DNA of 64,000 bases from Lingula anatina (taxonomy: Eukaryota > Brachiopoda > Lingulata > Lingulida > Lingulidae): contig NW_019775613.1 in NCBI RefSeq assembly GCF_001039355.2, positions 876,844-940,843 of the forward strand, given 5' to 3'. The stretch's first letter is position 1, and every line of letters starts with the position of its first letter. Made by a program: the position numbers and the translations under genes. The notes under the pieces are model-generated. The model searched no databases and was not told the DNA's origin. It saw only the letters and a program-made list of their open reading frames with translations. This document shows positions 1 through 11,100 of the stretch, in pieces.

Positions 1-1204
1 GTGAGGCTGCTAAACATATGGAGCTGCTATAGGTGTGGAATTCCTTAACGCGTGGAGCTGCTAAACAACATGTTTAGCTTTTCAAGCTCGTCACAGAAAA
101 AGATGCTTCACAATCCCATATATACGATCCCATAACAAGTTTATTACAAGACTCAACAATTTTGCTTAACACTTCCCCTTGTAAACATATGGGGCTGTTG
201 GAGGCGAGAAGCAGCCTGCTCGAACGCGTTGTGTCCTTCCTTGCAGTAACGTGTGATTATTTAAAATAGGCCTATTAAGTAATAATCCAAATAACAAATA
301 ACGTTTTCACGACGTTATCAGCTGGTTACATGATGGTGATGGTATAGAATAACGTCATGGTAACGTTATGGGTGTTTTTAACTCCATGCAAAATGATGCC
401 TTTGCAGTTTTATAAGCGTTTAATAACATTCTGGAAAAACATAATTTAATGTTTTGAAAACTTTTTTTTATTAATCACCAAAACACGTCTTATGCTGTAT
501 GAACTACAGTTAGTGGTTAATTCCAAAATGGGCTTGGGTTAGTCGGCGACTAGAGCGGTGCGATTTGAAAAATATTCGGACTATCGTTACCAAAGTAACC
601 AGCATGTGATGAAGTCTTAAATAAACCATTATAATGAATACCCCACCATCATCCTGATGTTCTATTGTTCATTACTTTCGGAAAAAATAAATGAACATCA
701 ATACCTTAACGCATTTTATCAAAATATGAACAAAAATGTTTTAAAGTAAAAGTGATAGTTGTTTCGTGTCTTTAAAAAACTAGTGAATTTTCCTAACTTG
801 TTTTTCAGAAATATATTCCAATTAACTTCCTCGCAAGGTCAGCTAACACAAGGATGAATAAGTCCCGCTGTAAAGATGATGTGAATCAACTATGTTGACA
901 GTTCACGGTACCCTGTTGTAGATAGAGATAGCTATAGCAGTCAAAGGTGACCGTGACCGCGCGCGCGCGCGCGTGTGTGAGAGTGACTGAAACAGTTGAA
1001 AACGTTAAACCTTAAAGTTAAACAAATACACCCTACATTTATTAGGCGTCAAGCACGTCAAAGCGTGTAACATGTTAATAGGCTAAACGTGCTTAGGTGC
1101 TAAACGCGTGGAAAAAATGAGACAAAACAGGCGCTTAGAAATGTGTCTCAGAGCTAAGCACTGTTTTTACAGTGTATGGGACCGTTCGCATTGAATTTTA
1201 GCTG

Positions 1205-1365
1205 ATGCGCCCTAACTCCACGGGGACTCTCGCTGAACACAGTCAGATTAACAGATTAACATGCTCCCCGTTGAGTAGAATACAGCAACGCTGGTGATTA
1301 TTTTGAGGACAATAGAAACAAAGTTAGGCGTGTCAGTCTGATTGCATTCAGCAAGTCCCCTTGCA
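1205..1365. repeat. MITE copy, family with GCTGAA-CA-TCNGATTAAC inverted ends
   Basis: The left arm (gctgaacacagtcagattaac) and right arm (gtctgattgcattcagcaag) are imperfect reverse complements. Related copies occur near 24120-24275 and 51996-52210. No coding capacity. Confidence 0.55.
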
Positions 1366-2594
1366 GCCGCACAGAAGCGAGGCCGATAAAATTCGTTGTT
1401 AAACTCAACACGCCGCTTACGCTGCTTCTTAATACGTTGACAAAGGAGGAGGGATATCAGGTGGCTGTCTGGCTTTTCGATAAAAATGTGATACTCGTAA
1501 ATTAGGAAATAAAACGGGGGATTTACTAGTTACTAACGGAACAAATACGAGACACCACAAAAAGCAATAAATATAGAGTAATAGACTCTGATTAAATAAC
1601 TGATGCCACACTGCCTTTATAAAGAGACGGCTGCACACCTTTTTCAAAGTTTTCGTCAAAATCTGAGATCCAGCTACTTTGAAAGAACAAGCCTTTTGGT
1701 ATTTTTTTAGTACCGGCTAGTAAGAAAACCACGGCGTAGAGAACATTCTTTTACGAAACCAAACACGATTCTCAAGAAGTTACACAAAGACAATTAGAGG
1801 AATTCAGAACTAGTCTTGCATTGGGTTGCTACTGCTAGAAGGTGAGTCACAAATATTTAAAATAAGATATGTGAGTGCACCAGTGACCCATGTGAGAAAC
1901 AGGAGATGAGGTTGTTGAAGGGATGAGTCCTGTATTGCAGTTTGGAATGCATTCTGGAATAAATAAGTATTGCGCGTGAGTTTGCGAGCTTGCATTTTAT
2001 ACAGCTAGGCCTACATTTTTTTTGTTCGTCAATGTTCCCCAATGGTAACAGTTTCTTATTTTAAAAAAGGACGTTGTTTAGGTGAGAATAAAATTAGTAA
2101 AATCAATACAATACAGACTACTCTTGCATTATTTTCAGGTAGGTAATCAAAATTATGGTTTACCAAAAACGCGTGAATTTTAACACGGTATATAAATTTA
2201 CGAAAGTTTTGGCTTTGGGCCAAAGTTAGGAGAACAGTACACGACGACGATGCTGATTTTCACCAAGGCAAGGTTTCATCAGAATTCACCTAGTCCCCTG
2301 CTTATTGCCTCTCTTGGACACCATTTATTTTATTTGTGTCTTTTGGTCAAAAGAATTTACTAAATGTAGGCTTAAGTCAAGTTATCTTCTAAGATTAACC
2401 GATAAGCTATTATTTCAAGGCCCTATGTAAATAGTATTTTGTGTCTGTTGTCTTACTGTCAGCTGTATTATTCTAAACCACACCTCTAGCCTTTATGAAA
2501 TTTTGAGAACAGGGAGAAATGAGTTGCACTGCAGCTTCTTAATATTCTGCAAGGTTCTCCAGCGTTTTCGTTTTGTTCTTGGAATAGGCATGTA

Positions 2595-2835
2595 CAGGGG
2601 CGGATCCAGGATTATTTGAAGGGTGGTCCAGGGATTCGGGGCCCGCTTAAGGGCCCGAAAATGGTATTTTAGAGAGCGAACGGTGCCATTTGGTACGATT
2701 TAGAACTATAATTCAGCTAGTCAAAATTATCATTTCAAGAGGGGACCACTGAGGTGATTTTTTTCATCGATCGATGGGGGGGGGGGGGGGGGGGGGGGGG
2801 CTAAGGAACCCCTGACCCCCCTCTAAATCCGCCAC
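2595..2835. mobile_element. hAT-type MITE, 241 bp, with near-perfect 8-bp target duplication
   Basis: The element starts caggggcggatcc and ends aaatccgccac, so the ends are imperfect inverted repeats (GGCGGAT core). It is flanked by ggcatgta (2587-2594) and ggcacgta (2836-2843), an 8-bp target duplication with one mismatch; 8 bp is the size expected of hAT transposases. It is non-autonomous, with no ORF, and contains a run of about 24 G near 2776-2800. Confidence 0.7.
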
Positions 2836-3120
2836 GGCACGTAAATATTCCGAGTGACATCTTTCCTTTTTCAGCCGAGTAATTAGCATGATACGTTTTT
2901 AAATCAATTCCTTGTAAAAAATAAAATTCTCTTCTGAAATTAGGCCCTATTTGGAGAGTTTTTGTCTCTTTGAGAGGTAAAAAAATTCTAGTTTTTCATA
3001 CCTCTTGCACAAATGGCAGTTTCCGGATTGTGTAGCGAGGGTTGGGGAATTTCGAATGTGGAAGGAAAAGAAGGGGGATTAATTTTTTAGCTCTTTTGAT
3101 ATTCAGGAAAAACATCAGGC

Positions 3121-3831
3121 ATGGCTGCTGGCAAATCTTTCATTTCCATGACCTTCATGGCCTTCATGCTGATTGGTTGGATCATGTCAGAGGAGGAGAC
3201 TGAACGGCAAGGGATACGTACTCTGGGACAACTGAAACAGTTGCTGCGAACCATCAGCCTGGTACTGGATGTTGAAAGCAGAGTAAAGTAAGCTCTTAAC
3301 ATAGGCCTATGTATAATTTGAGTTAAACTTCCCAAAATTAATGCTGAGTGTTTTGCTATTTTCATTTCCTTGATATTTCAATACAAAGTGACCCGCTTGC
3401 ATCGCATCACCATATTGGAGTAATTCTCATCGTAATTCGGATCTTGTGAAGTATTTCTGCATGCGGCTCTGAATTCGACTTTCTCGCTTGGTATCAAAAC
3501 AAAAACAGGTCGGTTGAAAATTGCTCTAAAATACAAGTTTTCTCCTTCCACACATCCCATTTTGCACAGTTTATTATTCTACAGTAACAGACAGGCCGTA
3601 GGGGGCATACAGCTACTTCATAACGTGACAAAATTATATATAAGGTTTTAATTTCCACAGCCATTTTGCCCCTAATGAATATTGCAACAAATTTTTTTTT
3701 TTAAATATTTTTTTTTTTTTTTAATATATTTTTGCAGATTTGGAAAACGCATGTGGAATGGACACTTTAAGGCTAACTCTACCATCAAACCATCCGAAGA
3801 GATGCGGAGTGATCCGAAGAAGAATGAATAA
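3121..3831 (+). CDS. NPF: Divergent neuropeptide F/Y-like (NPF/NPY) precursor, 2 coding exons
   Basis: Coding exons 3121-3287 and 3738-3831 join in phase (AA|A, a Lys codon split after its second base) to give 86 residues. The donor is gtaagc; the acceptor follows a long T-tract and ttttgcag. Residues 1-23 form a signal peptide (hydrophobic core about 7-22). Residues 24-57 would be the mature peptide, ending Arg54-Val-Lys-Phe57, followed by Gly58-Lys59-Arg60, an amidation and dibasic cleavage site. A 26-residue acidic/basic flanking peptide ends at TAA. A strong acceptor (attcag, 3100-3105) 15 bases before the ATG implies a noncoding first exon. Known for the family: NPY/NPF genes have a noncoding exon 1, and an intron splits the codon of the penultimate Arg; both features are seen here. 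Odd: Lys replaces that Arg, Val replaces Pro, and the usual Tyr residues are missing. Alternatives are another amidated-peptide family. Small secreted signalling peptide, inferred; fairly sure of the gene, less of the family. Confidence 0.66.
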
Positions 3832-4553
3832 TGCGAAAAACGATCTGATTGCACCACAGATTGCGCAGGTCTCTCTTTGTAACGTCCCGATCTCCATTAA
3901 TTTTATTTCGTGATTTTGGCTACCTTTCGAGTTCACATCAAAACTCTTTTGTTCAAAGATTGTTACCGGTTGGGTTTTTTACCTCAGTGAGTTTGGTTGC
4001 AAAAACAAAAAAAGAAATTCAAATTTGTAACAAAATAAGAGGAATATAACATACGTCTTTCAGGATATGTAATATCATATTGCACATCCAAGCAACTTTG
4101 AATATTTATGTAAAAAAGTTTGTATGGTTTTGGGGTAGTAGGTTATACAATGTAGCAGCAAAAAATCTTGCTAAAAAGGGCAGTTTAAACCCTTTTATGC
4201 TTTGCATTTAAATGTCATCTTTGATTAAAAAAAAACATAAACCTAAGAAGTATGTTATAAATTTTATTACACGTTTATAACACAACTTACAATATTTACT
4301 TAAATGTATTAAATGGCGAAGATAGAAAATATATACACTTTTCCCATCATTTTGTCCTTGTCAATTTTTCATTATTGGATGTGATAGCACCTTTTCAATT
4401 CATACACCTACTGCATGCAACCATTAGGTAGTACAAAGAACCAAATCGTCGTTGGCGGCGATTTCTTTCTCTTTCTTTCTTGTTATTTCTCATTAACTGT
4501 TCATGACCATTTTTAACGACGTGGTGTACGACACTTATACGTAAATATATTCC

Positions 4554-4559
4554 AATAAA
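4554..4559 (+). promoter_or_regulatory. Possible poly(A) signal of the NPF-like gene
   Basis: AATAAA about 720 bases after the peptide precursor's stop codon, in AT-rich DNA without other coding signal. It is a canonical hexamer, but such hexamers are common by chance in this base composition. Confidence 0.3.
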
Positions 4560-6160
4560 ACGTAAAATTTTCATTTAAAACACCCTCAACGATACAAACG
4601 TTGTGGTCTTACATAACATAAATCTTACACAATTTTGATATACTTTAAATTAAATTTGTGCGGTTGTCTTGGACCGTGTCAACTTGTTATTTGCAAGTTA
4701 TGCAGTGGTGCCACAGTAAGCTCAAGTTTGGTAGTATTTGATTTCAAAGACAGTCAACTGTCCGACAATCGATCCACAAATCTCCTTTAGATCTAGAACT
4801 CAATACCGAGTCCTAGTTCAGATGGACTGCCGCTGACATGTTCTCTACCATGAAATAAACGAGAAGGTGGTTCTAATGCGTGTTGTTTGCTGAACAAAAC
4901 GGAGTAATAAGCGACTTAATAATAACGAGCATACATTTATATTTCTTACATTGCACATGTATCTGTAACTTTAAAGCTGGCCCAAATTAAAACCGTTGGC
5001 ATTTTACCAGCGTATGTTACGTTTACATAACTAAACGTAAAACAACGTTGTGAAGATAAAATGATGAACAATAATAAGCGAGCACCGTAAGTATGAAATG
5101 CTTACTAAATATTTACAATCAGCAAGTTATCACCATGGGCGTCCATTAGCAACGATTACATATAAATAAATATGCGTATATCCACTGTTTTATAGACACA
5201 GCTGATTTTACTAAACTTGCCATGGCAATACATATTGAAATATGGAAAAAAATATCTTATAATTATTACATTGTGTCATTTCGTGTACATCTACCAGTAC
5301 CATATCTTTGCAAACGTTTATGAATTCGACTATTTTAACTATAAGCCAGAGAAATGCCACTAAGCATTACAACAAATGGTGCATTTCAGGAACGATTTGA
5401 GTTCTCGAAAAGGAAGACGCATGTAGACATTTCGCAATACCCTGGTTCCTAAACCTTATTTTGATTAAACCGTGGGTCACCTTTTAGGTGTTCTTATTTT
5501 ATCTATAACATGATAAGCAATGCCTTTGCATTTAATGGTGGCAACCCTGAAGTCCATTGGGAGATGGAATTGGCTATCGTAAAGGAGTCGGTTAACTTAA
5601 ATTACACAACGCTTCTAGACAATTGAGAGCATGGGGCATTTACATCACAGTTAAACTTCTATTTCTTAATCAATCTCCGATGAATGTTGTCACTTCTGGC
5701 ACCTACATTCTTGGTACATTCACGTGAGTGGAACCACGCACGGTTCCAGAGTTGTTTTTGTTGCATTCTGGACTAACAATGTTCATACTTTTAGGACATA
5801 ACAAATCAAGCCTCACCATAAGTATTGGCCATATTAAGAATTTTTTAAAAAATGAGCAGTGATAAAGCTCGCTGGGTGATTAAATTGACACATGTTGGAA
5901 TGAACTTTCAACACATACTGTACAGGCGATTCCAGTATTTCTAAAGAACAGAAAGGTTTATTTGCTTGTTAAAAGAAGAACAGACTCATACTTCTTTCTG
6001 TTTTACACATTAAACGGTACATCTGTCTATTAAGAATTTTAATTAGTTTACACACGCACATTTCTCCCTAATTCTAAAGCGACCTACTTAAGCAGTTATT
6101 CACTGCATGTACAAGAATTCTCTGTACAAAACTTTCTCGTACGTGACGATATCTGTAAAC

Positions 6161-6166
6161 TTTATT
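6161..6166 (-). promoter_or_regulatory. Poly(A) signal of the ShKT-domain protein gene
   Basis: Plus-strand tttatt reads AATAAA on the minus strand, 54 bases after the stop codon ending at 6220. A short 3' UTR is plausible. Confidence 0.45.
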
Positions 6167-6219
6167 TCACTCCCCTGCACACGGACTTATCAAATGTTAC
6201 TTTCCATCTTTACATCATT

Positions 6220-8104
6220 TTAATGAAAACAGCGTAGAAACAATATTAAAACTAAATAAACGAAACTTTGACTAATCATCGTCTGGCTTATGCTGGTGGC
6301 TCCACCTTTCGAGTTGACCTTAGTAGCCGTCTTGCAGTATGATTGGTTTGTTGGATTTGACCGGTTTTCTGAAATCCCAAAAAGTATTTGAAACGCAACA
6401 CTTGTTTATGTTTTTGTTTTTTTCTGTTATGCGCGTAATTATTAAAGGATTTTTTTTCCTCAAGGTACCAAAATGGCGACTTAAAAACAGATGTACATGC
6501 ATTTACAAACACCAACCACGGAACAAAATCCTTTGACCTGTTTTTCAAACATTAATTTCGAAGCCTTTTCATCCTACTTTGTTAATAAAACACGTTGTTA
6601 GCAAATCGTGTTATTAAATATCGACTATGTCATCTATGAAATAATATATCAAATCAAATTATCCAATTATCCTCAATTCATACATGTATTTCCAATATCT
6701 TTTGTTATTGGATTTTCCAAATCTAGTAGCAGAAAAGATTGTTTTCTTATTTCCTTCATCAATGAATTTAGGAAATTTGACAGGTACTAGTAATTGGAGT
6801 TAGACTCACCTAAATCTAGGTAATATGATGCCGACTGTGTGTCACTTATCGTGACATCTCTCCGCGTTCCCTCGTCACACTGTGGGGAGGGCATTTGATA
6901 TAATACTGGTCCTTTTCTGTCTGTTGGTCCAGAGCCTGTATAGTTCGTTAACACCTGATAACACATAAAGGCAACCGATGATTAGAAAAAATGGCCAAAA
7001 GAAAAGAAATTGGTTTACTTTGTATTGAATTACTTAACAGATTGTTTTATAATGTTTGTTTATTTGCCGTTAGTTTTACTATGGGGGATTTTGTATTTAA
7101 GTATATCGTATATGGCCACGGGTTCCAAACAAGAGTGCGAACTCAATGGTCTATCGAAATTTCCATCTTATATAAAAATATGAAGACTGATTTAAATATG
7201 CATATGGCGGCACGATATTTTTCATAAAAAGCCTTTCTAATTTTATTTTTTAGAAACCATCTCTAACTCTTGGTTAATTTTTTAGTGTTATCCGTTAATA
7301 GATAGATTGCTATCCCATTGTAGGATGAAATAAAGAGTAAAGCATTCTTTTTATGTGAATATAACAGACACTGGAAACTTACCCAGCACCTAAATCTGCT
7401 CTGGTTAAATGCTCTGTTTTTGTCCTCGGTAATAATAAGAGTATCATCTCCACTTGTTTTCTGTGGCACTTTTAGGTGTGCCAGGCAAGTAAACCCTAAA
7501 GAAACCAGACAAAAATTACGCTCTCTCTTCCATCAAAACAACTGCCAATTATCAAAATGTTATGCTCTGTTTGTTAGTTTTTAAAAAAATCAAACGTTTC
7601 TGGTTCATTTCAACAATGTGTTTTATCTCGATTTCATAATTTGAAGTTAAAATCAAACCTTGATCGAGTCCTTTTGGCTCGCTACAGTCTCCTTTCTTGT
7701 CCAAGAACAGCCATAGTGAAGTCTCATTGGACGTGCACGTGGTTTGGTCGTACTCCCCAATGTGCCCCGTGCATGACGCACCCCGGCCTTTGAACATGGC
7801 GTCAAAGGGGGTCTTGCCTGGCAACCCACAGGGAACGGGTACTCGTTCCACAGCAGCTAAGATGAAATACAAACGGTAGTTGTTTTGACACCATTGCTAA
7901 TTGAACATACTGCCCCGTGGTGTTTACAGGATCCTTTTAGGAGGTTTTGAGGTTTTGAGGTTTTTTTATTTAGTTATTTTATTCAGGCTAGGTTCCAACA
8001 GTATGTTAGATGAATAGATTCAGGGCATGGAATCAAACATATGGTAGTGCTCGAGTCATCTTAAAATATCAAAGAGCTTTAAAACTCATTAACCAACGGA
8101 CAGC

Positions 8105-8135
<31 letters not shown>

Positions 8136-11100
8136 CAGACACAAATATGGCGCTTTTGGGTTTGTCATTCGGCATTTTTCCTGCAATGTTCTGTAAACTG
8201 TGCATGGTACTGTGATGATAAAACTTACCGACTAGATTTTTGAAAGAAGCACTTCTGATTAGTGCGTTCAGGGGAGCAGGGTCGTTGGAAAAACTGCAGA
8301 TCGTTTCTAGTGGTTCGTCGGATCTGACGCTTTTTGCTGAAAGTACAAAATGCAACCTTACATGTACAGGCTATTCTTGTATTTCGCTTTGCTTTATAGT
8401 CACTATCATCTCAAATGAGTTTCTCCTAGCACAATCGGTAAATTCTCTTTTCAAGTATAACACATTTTTAAAAGACTTTTCAAAGTAATAGCATTTTAAC
8501 GTAGTTATTACGTACATACGAAAAGAAAAGTAATTACTGCTTCAGTGGTGTAGTTGGTCACATTACAGTATTCTGTTCTATTCTTTCTACTCTAAACTAA
8601 TCTGGTTTAAAGAGTGTTTGTACTTACAAAGTCGATACTTGAGGACATTTGGGTTAGCTCTCTTGAAGGACATACATGTGTATCGTGGACGGCTGGAAAT
8701 GGACGAAAAATATGACTATAAACCCTCAACCCGTTTTTATTCAGAAGCAAATAGGTCTACCTTTATGTCACAAAATAGGACTCTCTTCGGTTACATTGAA
8801 ATGTGTATGCTGTTGTTTGCAGGCCTATTACTGTTCTGTTTAACTATCCCCAAAACACTGTATGGCATAAATCTGATTTACCCCCCCCCCTTCCCCCAAA
8901 TAAAAAGAAATAAAATTAAATACATAGAAGTAGAAAAAGACATATATCTTACCATCCATTGCCAAAAGTTGAAACCATCTTGTATTCTTGCCCTTCATAC
9001 TTCTTGCCTATACAAGAGAACGTTCCCAGCTCAGGAGAATGGACATGTGTTTGGTTGATATTCAGGTTAAAGTTTTCAATGACTTCCTGTTGCACCCACT
9101 GACCCCGAATGTCTTCTGCTAGGTTCTGGGTAGGGGCGGGATTTGGAGCTCGGTCTGAAAAGAGTAACAATACAACGCGTCCCATACCCACTTTGTGATA
9201 CCCACTTTATCGAATTTTGTGAGACAACGCAAATTCTATAAACATCCTCTTTTTGCCTGGTAAATTATGCAGTCAACTAAACAGGCCCTACAGGCATATT
9301 CTCTACAAAACTGTGTCCACGTTTCTATTTGAGAAATGGGACGTTATTTGCCTCCAACAGAATCTTATGAAGTCAGAAAAAGTGTGAAATAAAATGAAAT
9401 TAGATAGAGTACATGAAAGGTGGATACTTACCGCACAGGTTACAACTCTTCTTGCAAGGATCACTGTAATTTGGGTCAGAGCACATTCCAAGAGATTTGA
9501 AATTTTGACAGTCCGTTGGATTGACGTCGAAACATAACTCGGCGGCTTTATAGAATAAACAACATTTATAACTTCATCAAAAGAGAAATAAATGTTATCT
9601 TATGTAATGGGTTTACGTCGAGATAAAAATGGACCTCTTATTTTAGTCAACTGTGTTTATGATTTCGACAGGAATCATGTAATCATCAAATTCTACCATC
9701 AAGCATCAACACATTTCGGCATACCAAAGAATTGCCAGGGTTTGTTGAAAAATATAGCCTAAATTGACATTGGATCGGCGAAACGGAAACCAAACCAGTC
9801 ATTTACTACAAATTACCAAAACATCCGTGACAGACAAGTTTATCATATTCTCAAGTTATCTTACACGTCCTGGTCATCGACATTTCCAGGTGCGTTACAT
9901 TGCGTGGAGGGACACCAGTGGATCCGATGGGTGCTACGGCACCGACGTATAAGTTCGCCGTGAAGGTTGCGTCGCCTATGGTCTTTGGAAAAGTCTAAGA
10001 ACAGAACGTGAATATTGATATTTATATGTACATAAATGAAATTTAAAGCATTATCATAAATATTCATCGTAAGCAGGATCTTTAACAAATTAAAGATAAA
10101 GATTAGTAATTTACTGACGATAACGTCAAAATGAAAATAGGGTAATTTCAAAAGACTACTTGTTCTTCAGGTAGCAATGTTTCACTTTTATTTATTAAGT
10201 GCTGCATAAGTGAACTACGGTAATACACTTAGTGGTCATCCATTTTTATCATCATTTTCACAAGTCTACAAAGAGTAGACTTTTCCCAGACCCCCGACCC
10301 TCCCCCTTCAGACAGTACAAGATGAAAAGCTTAAAATGATGATTGATGAACTTTTGGATCATCATATTTATTATTTACAAAAGCGTACAGATGGTGGATA
10401 GAGGGCATTACCCCCCCCCCCCCCCTTTCTACCGTGTACGGTTTGAAGACTTGTGAAAATGATGGTGAAAATGACTTAAGACGAATTTGTTCCTATTATA
10501 AAAGGACACCCATTTCAGGCCTACCATGGCAAATTTTGGCGGTAACTGCCTTGGCTGGCTCATGATAAGGTACATCCAGTGTTCGTCCTCCCAACTAGCA
10601 TAACAGTGTATCTTTTCCTCTGTAAAAGATAAGTAAATTTTATCTACCCTCTACCAGGGTCATCACAGGTTGATTTTTCACTAGATATTTACAGATATGT
10701 CTCTGGTTAATTGCTGGCACTTATATGCACTGTGAAATGCCTGCACATAATGGATCAGATTTAGTAGACACTATATTTACTAGATATAACTGTGGGAAGA
10801 AAAATAAAGAAACCAATATATATAATGAAATATGTATTCTATATATAGCCTACTTTACTCTTACCTTTCGTGGTGGATATAGGATTGCATTCTTCTGTAG
10901 GGAAAATAAAGTCCATCCCTTCTCCCTGAATGCATTCACTCTCCAATCTGGACGGAATGAATTGTGTCGGACACAATTTCTGTAAGAGTCAAAGATATAT
11001 AGGCACCATGCATTCATTGAAAAGTTCTGTTCAACGATGCCTATGGACAAGCAAGTTCTAGAAACGGTAATGACTTCAGAGATCCACATATTGTTGTCAA

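Larger units (their letters stand above)
1..3105. other. Non-coding flank upstream of the NPF-like gene
   Basis: No exon with good splice sites or protein-like codons was found. It contains a (GC)n run near 960-973, a MITE fragment at 1205-1365 and a hAT-type MITE at 2595-2835. The noncoding first exon and promoter of the NPF-like gene should lie here but cannot be placed. Confidence 0.5.
3832..6219. other. Convergent intergenic region
   Basis: AT-rich spacer between the plus-strand NPF-like gene and the minus-strand ShKT-protein gene. It probably holds both 3' UTRs. No exon-like open frames with splice sites were seen. Confidence 0.5.

Noticed and set aside
3087-3365. 92-codon minus-strand open frame
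   Set aside because: It is the antisense shadow of the NPF-like exon 3121-3287, which has a signal peptide, splice sites and a joined partner exon.
3378-3560. 60-codon minus-strand open frame with several Cys
   Set aside because: It falls in the intron of the NPF-like gene, opposite strand, with no splice partners or known motif.
8010-8243. Plus-strand frame across a 32-base T tract, and its minus-strand counterpart
   Set aside because: Driven by the homopolymer; the minus strand there holds the real exon 8229-8336 in a defined phase.
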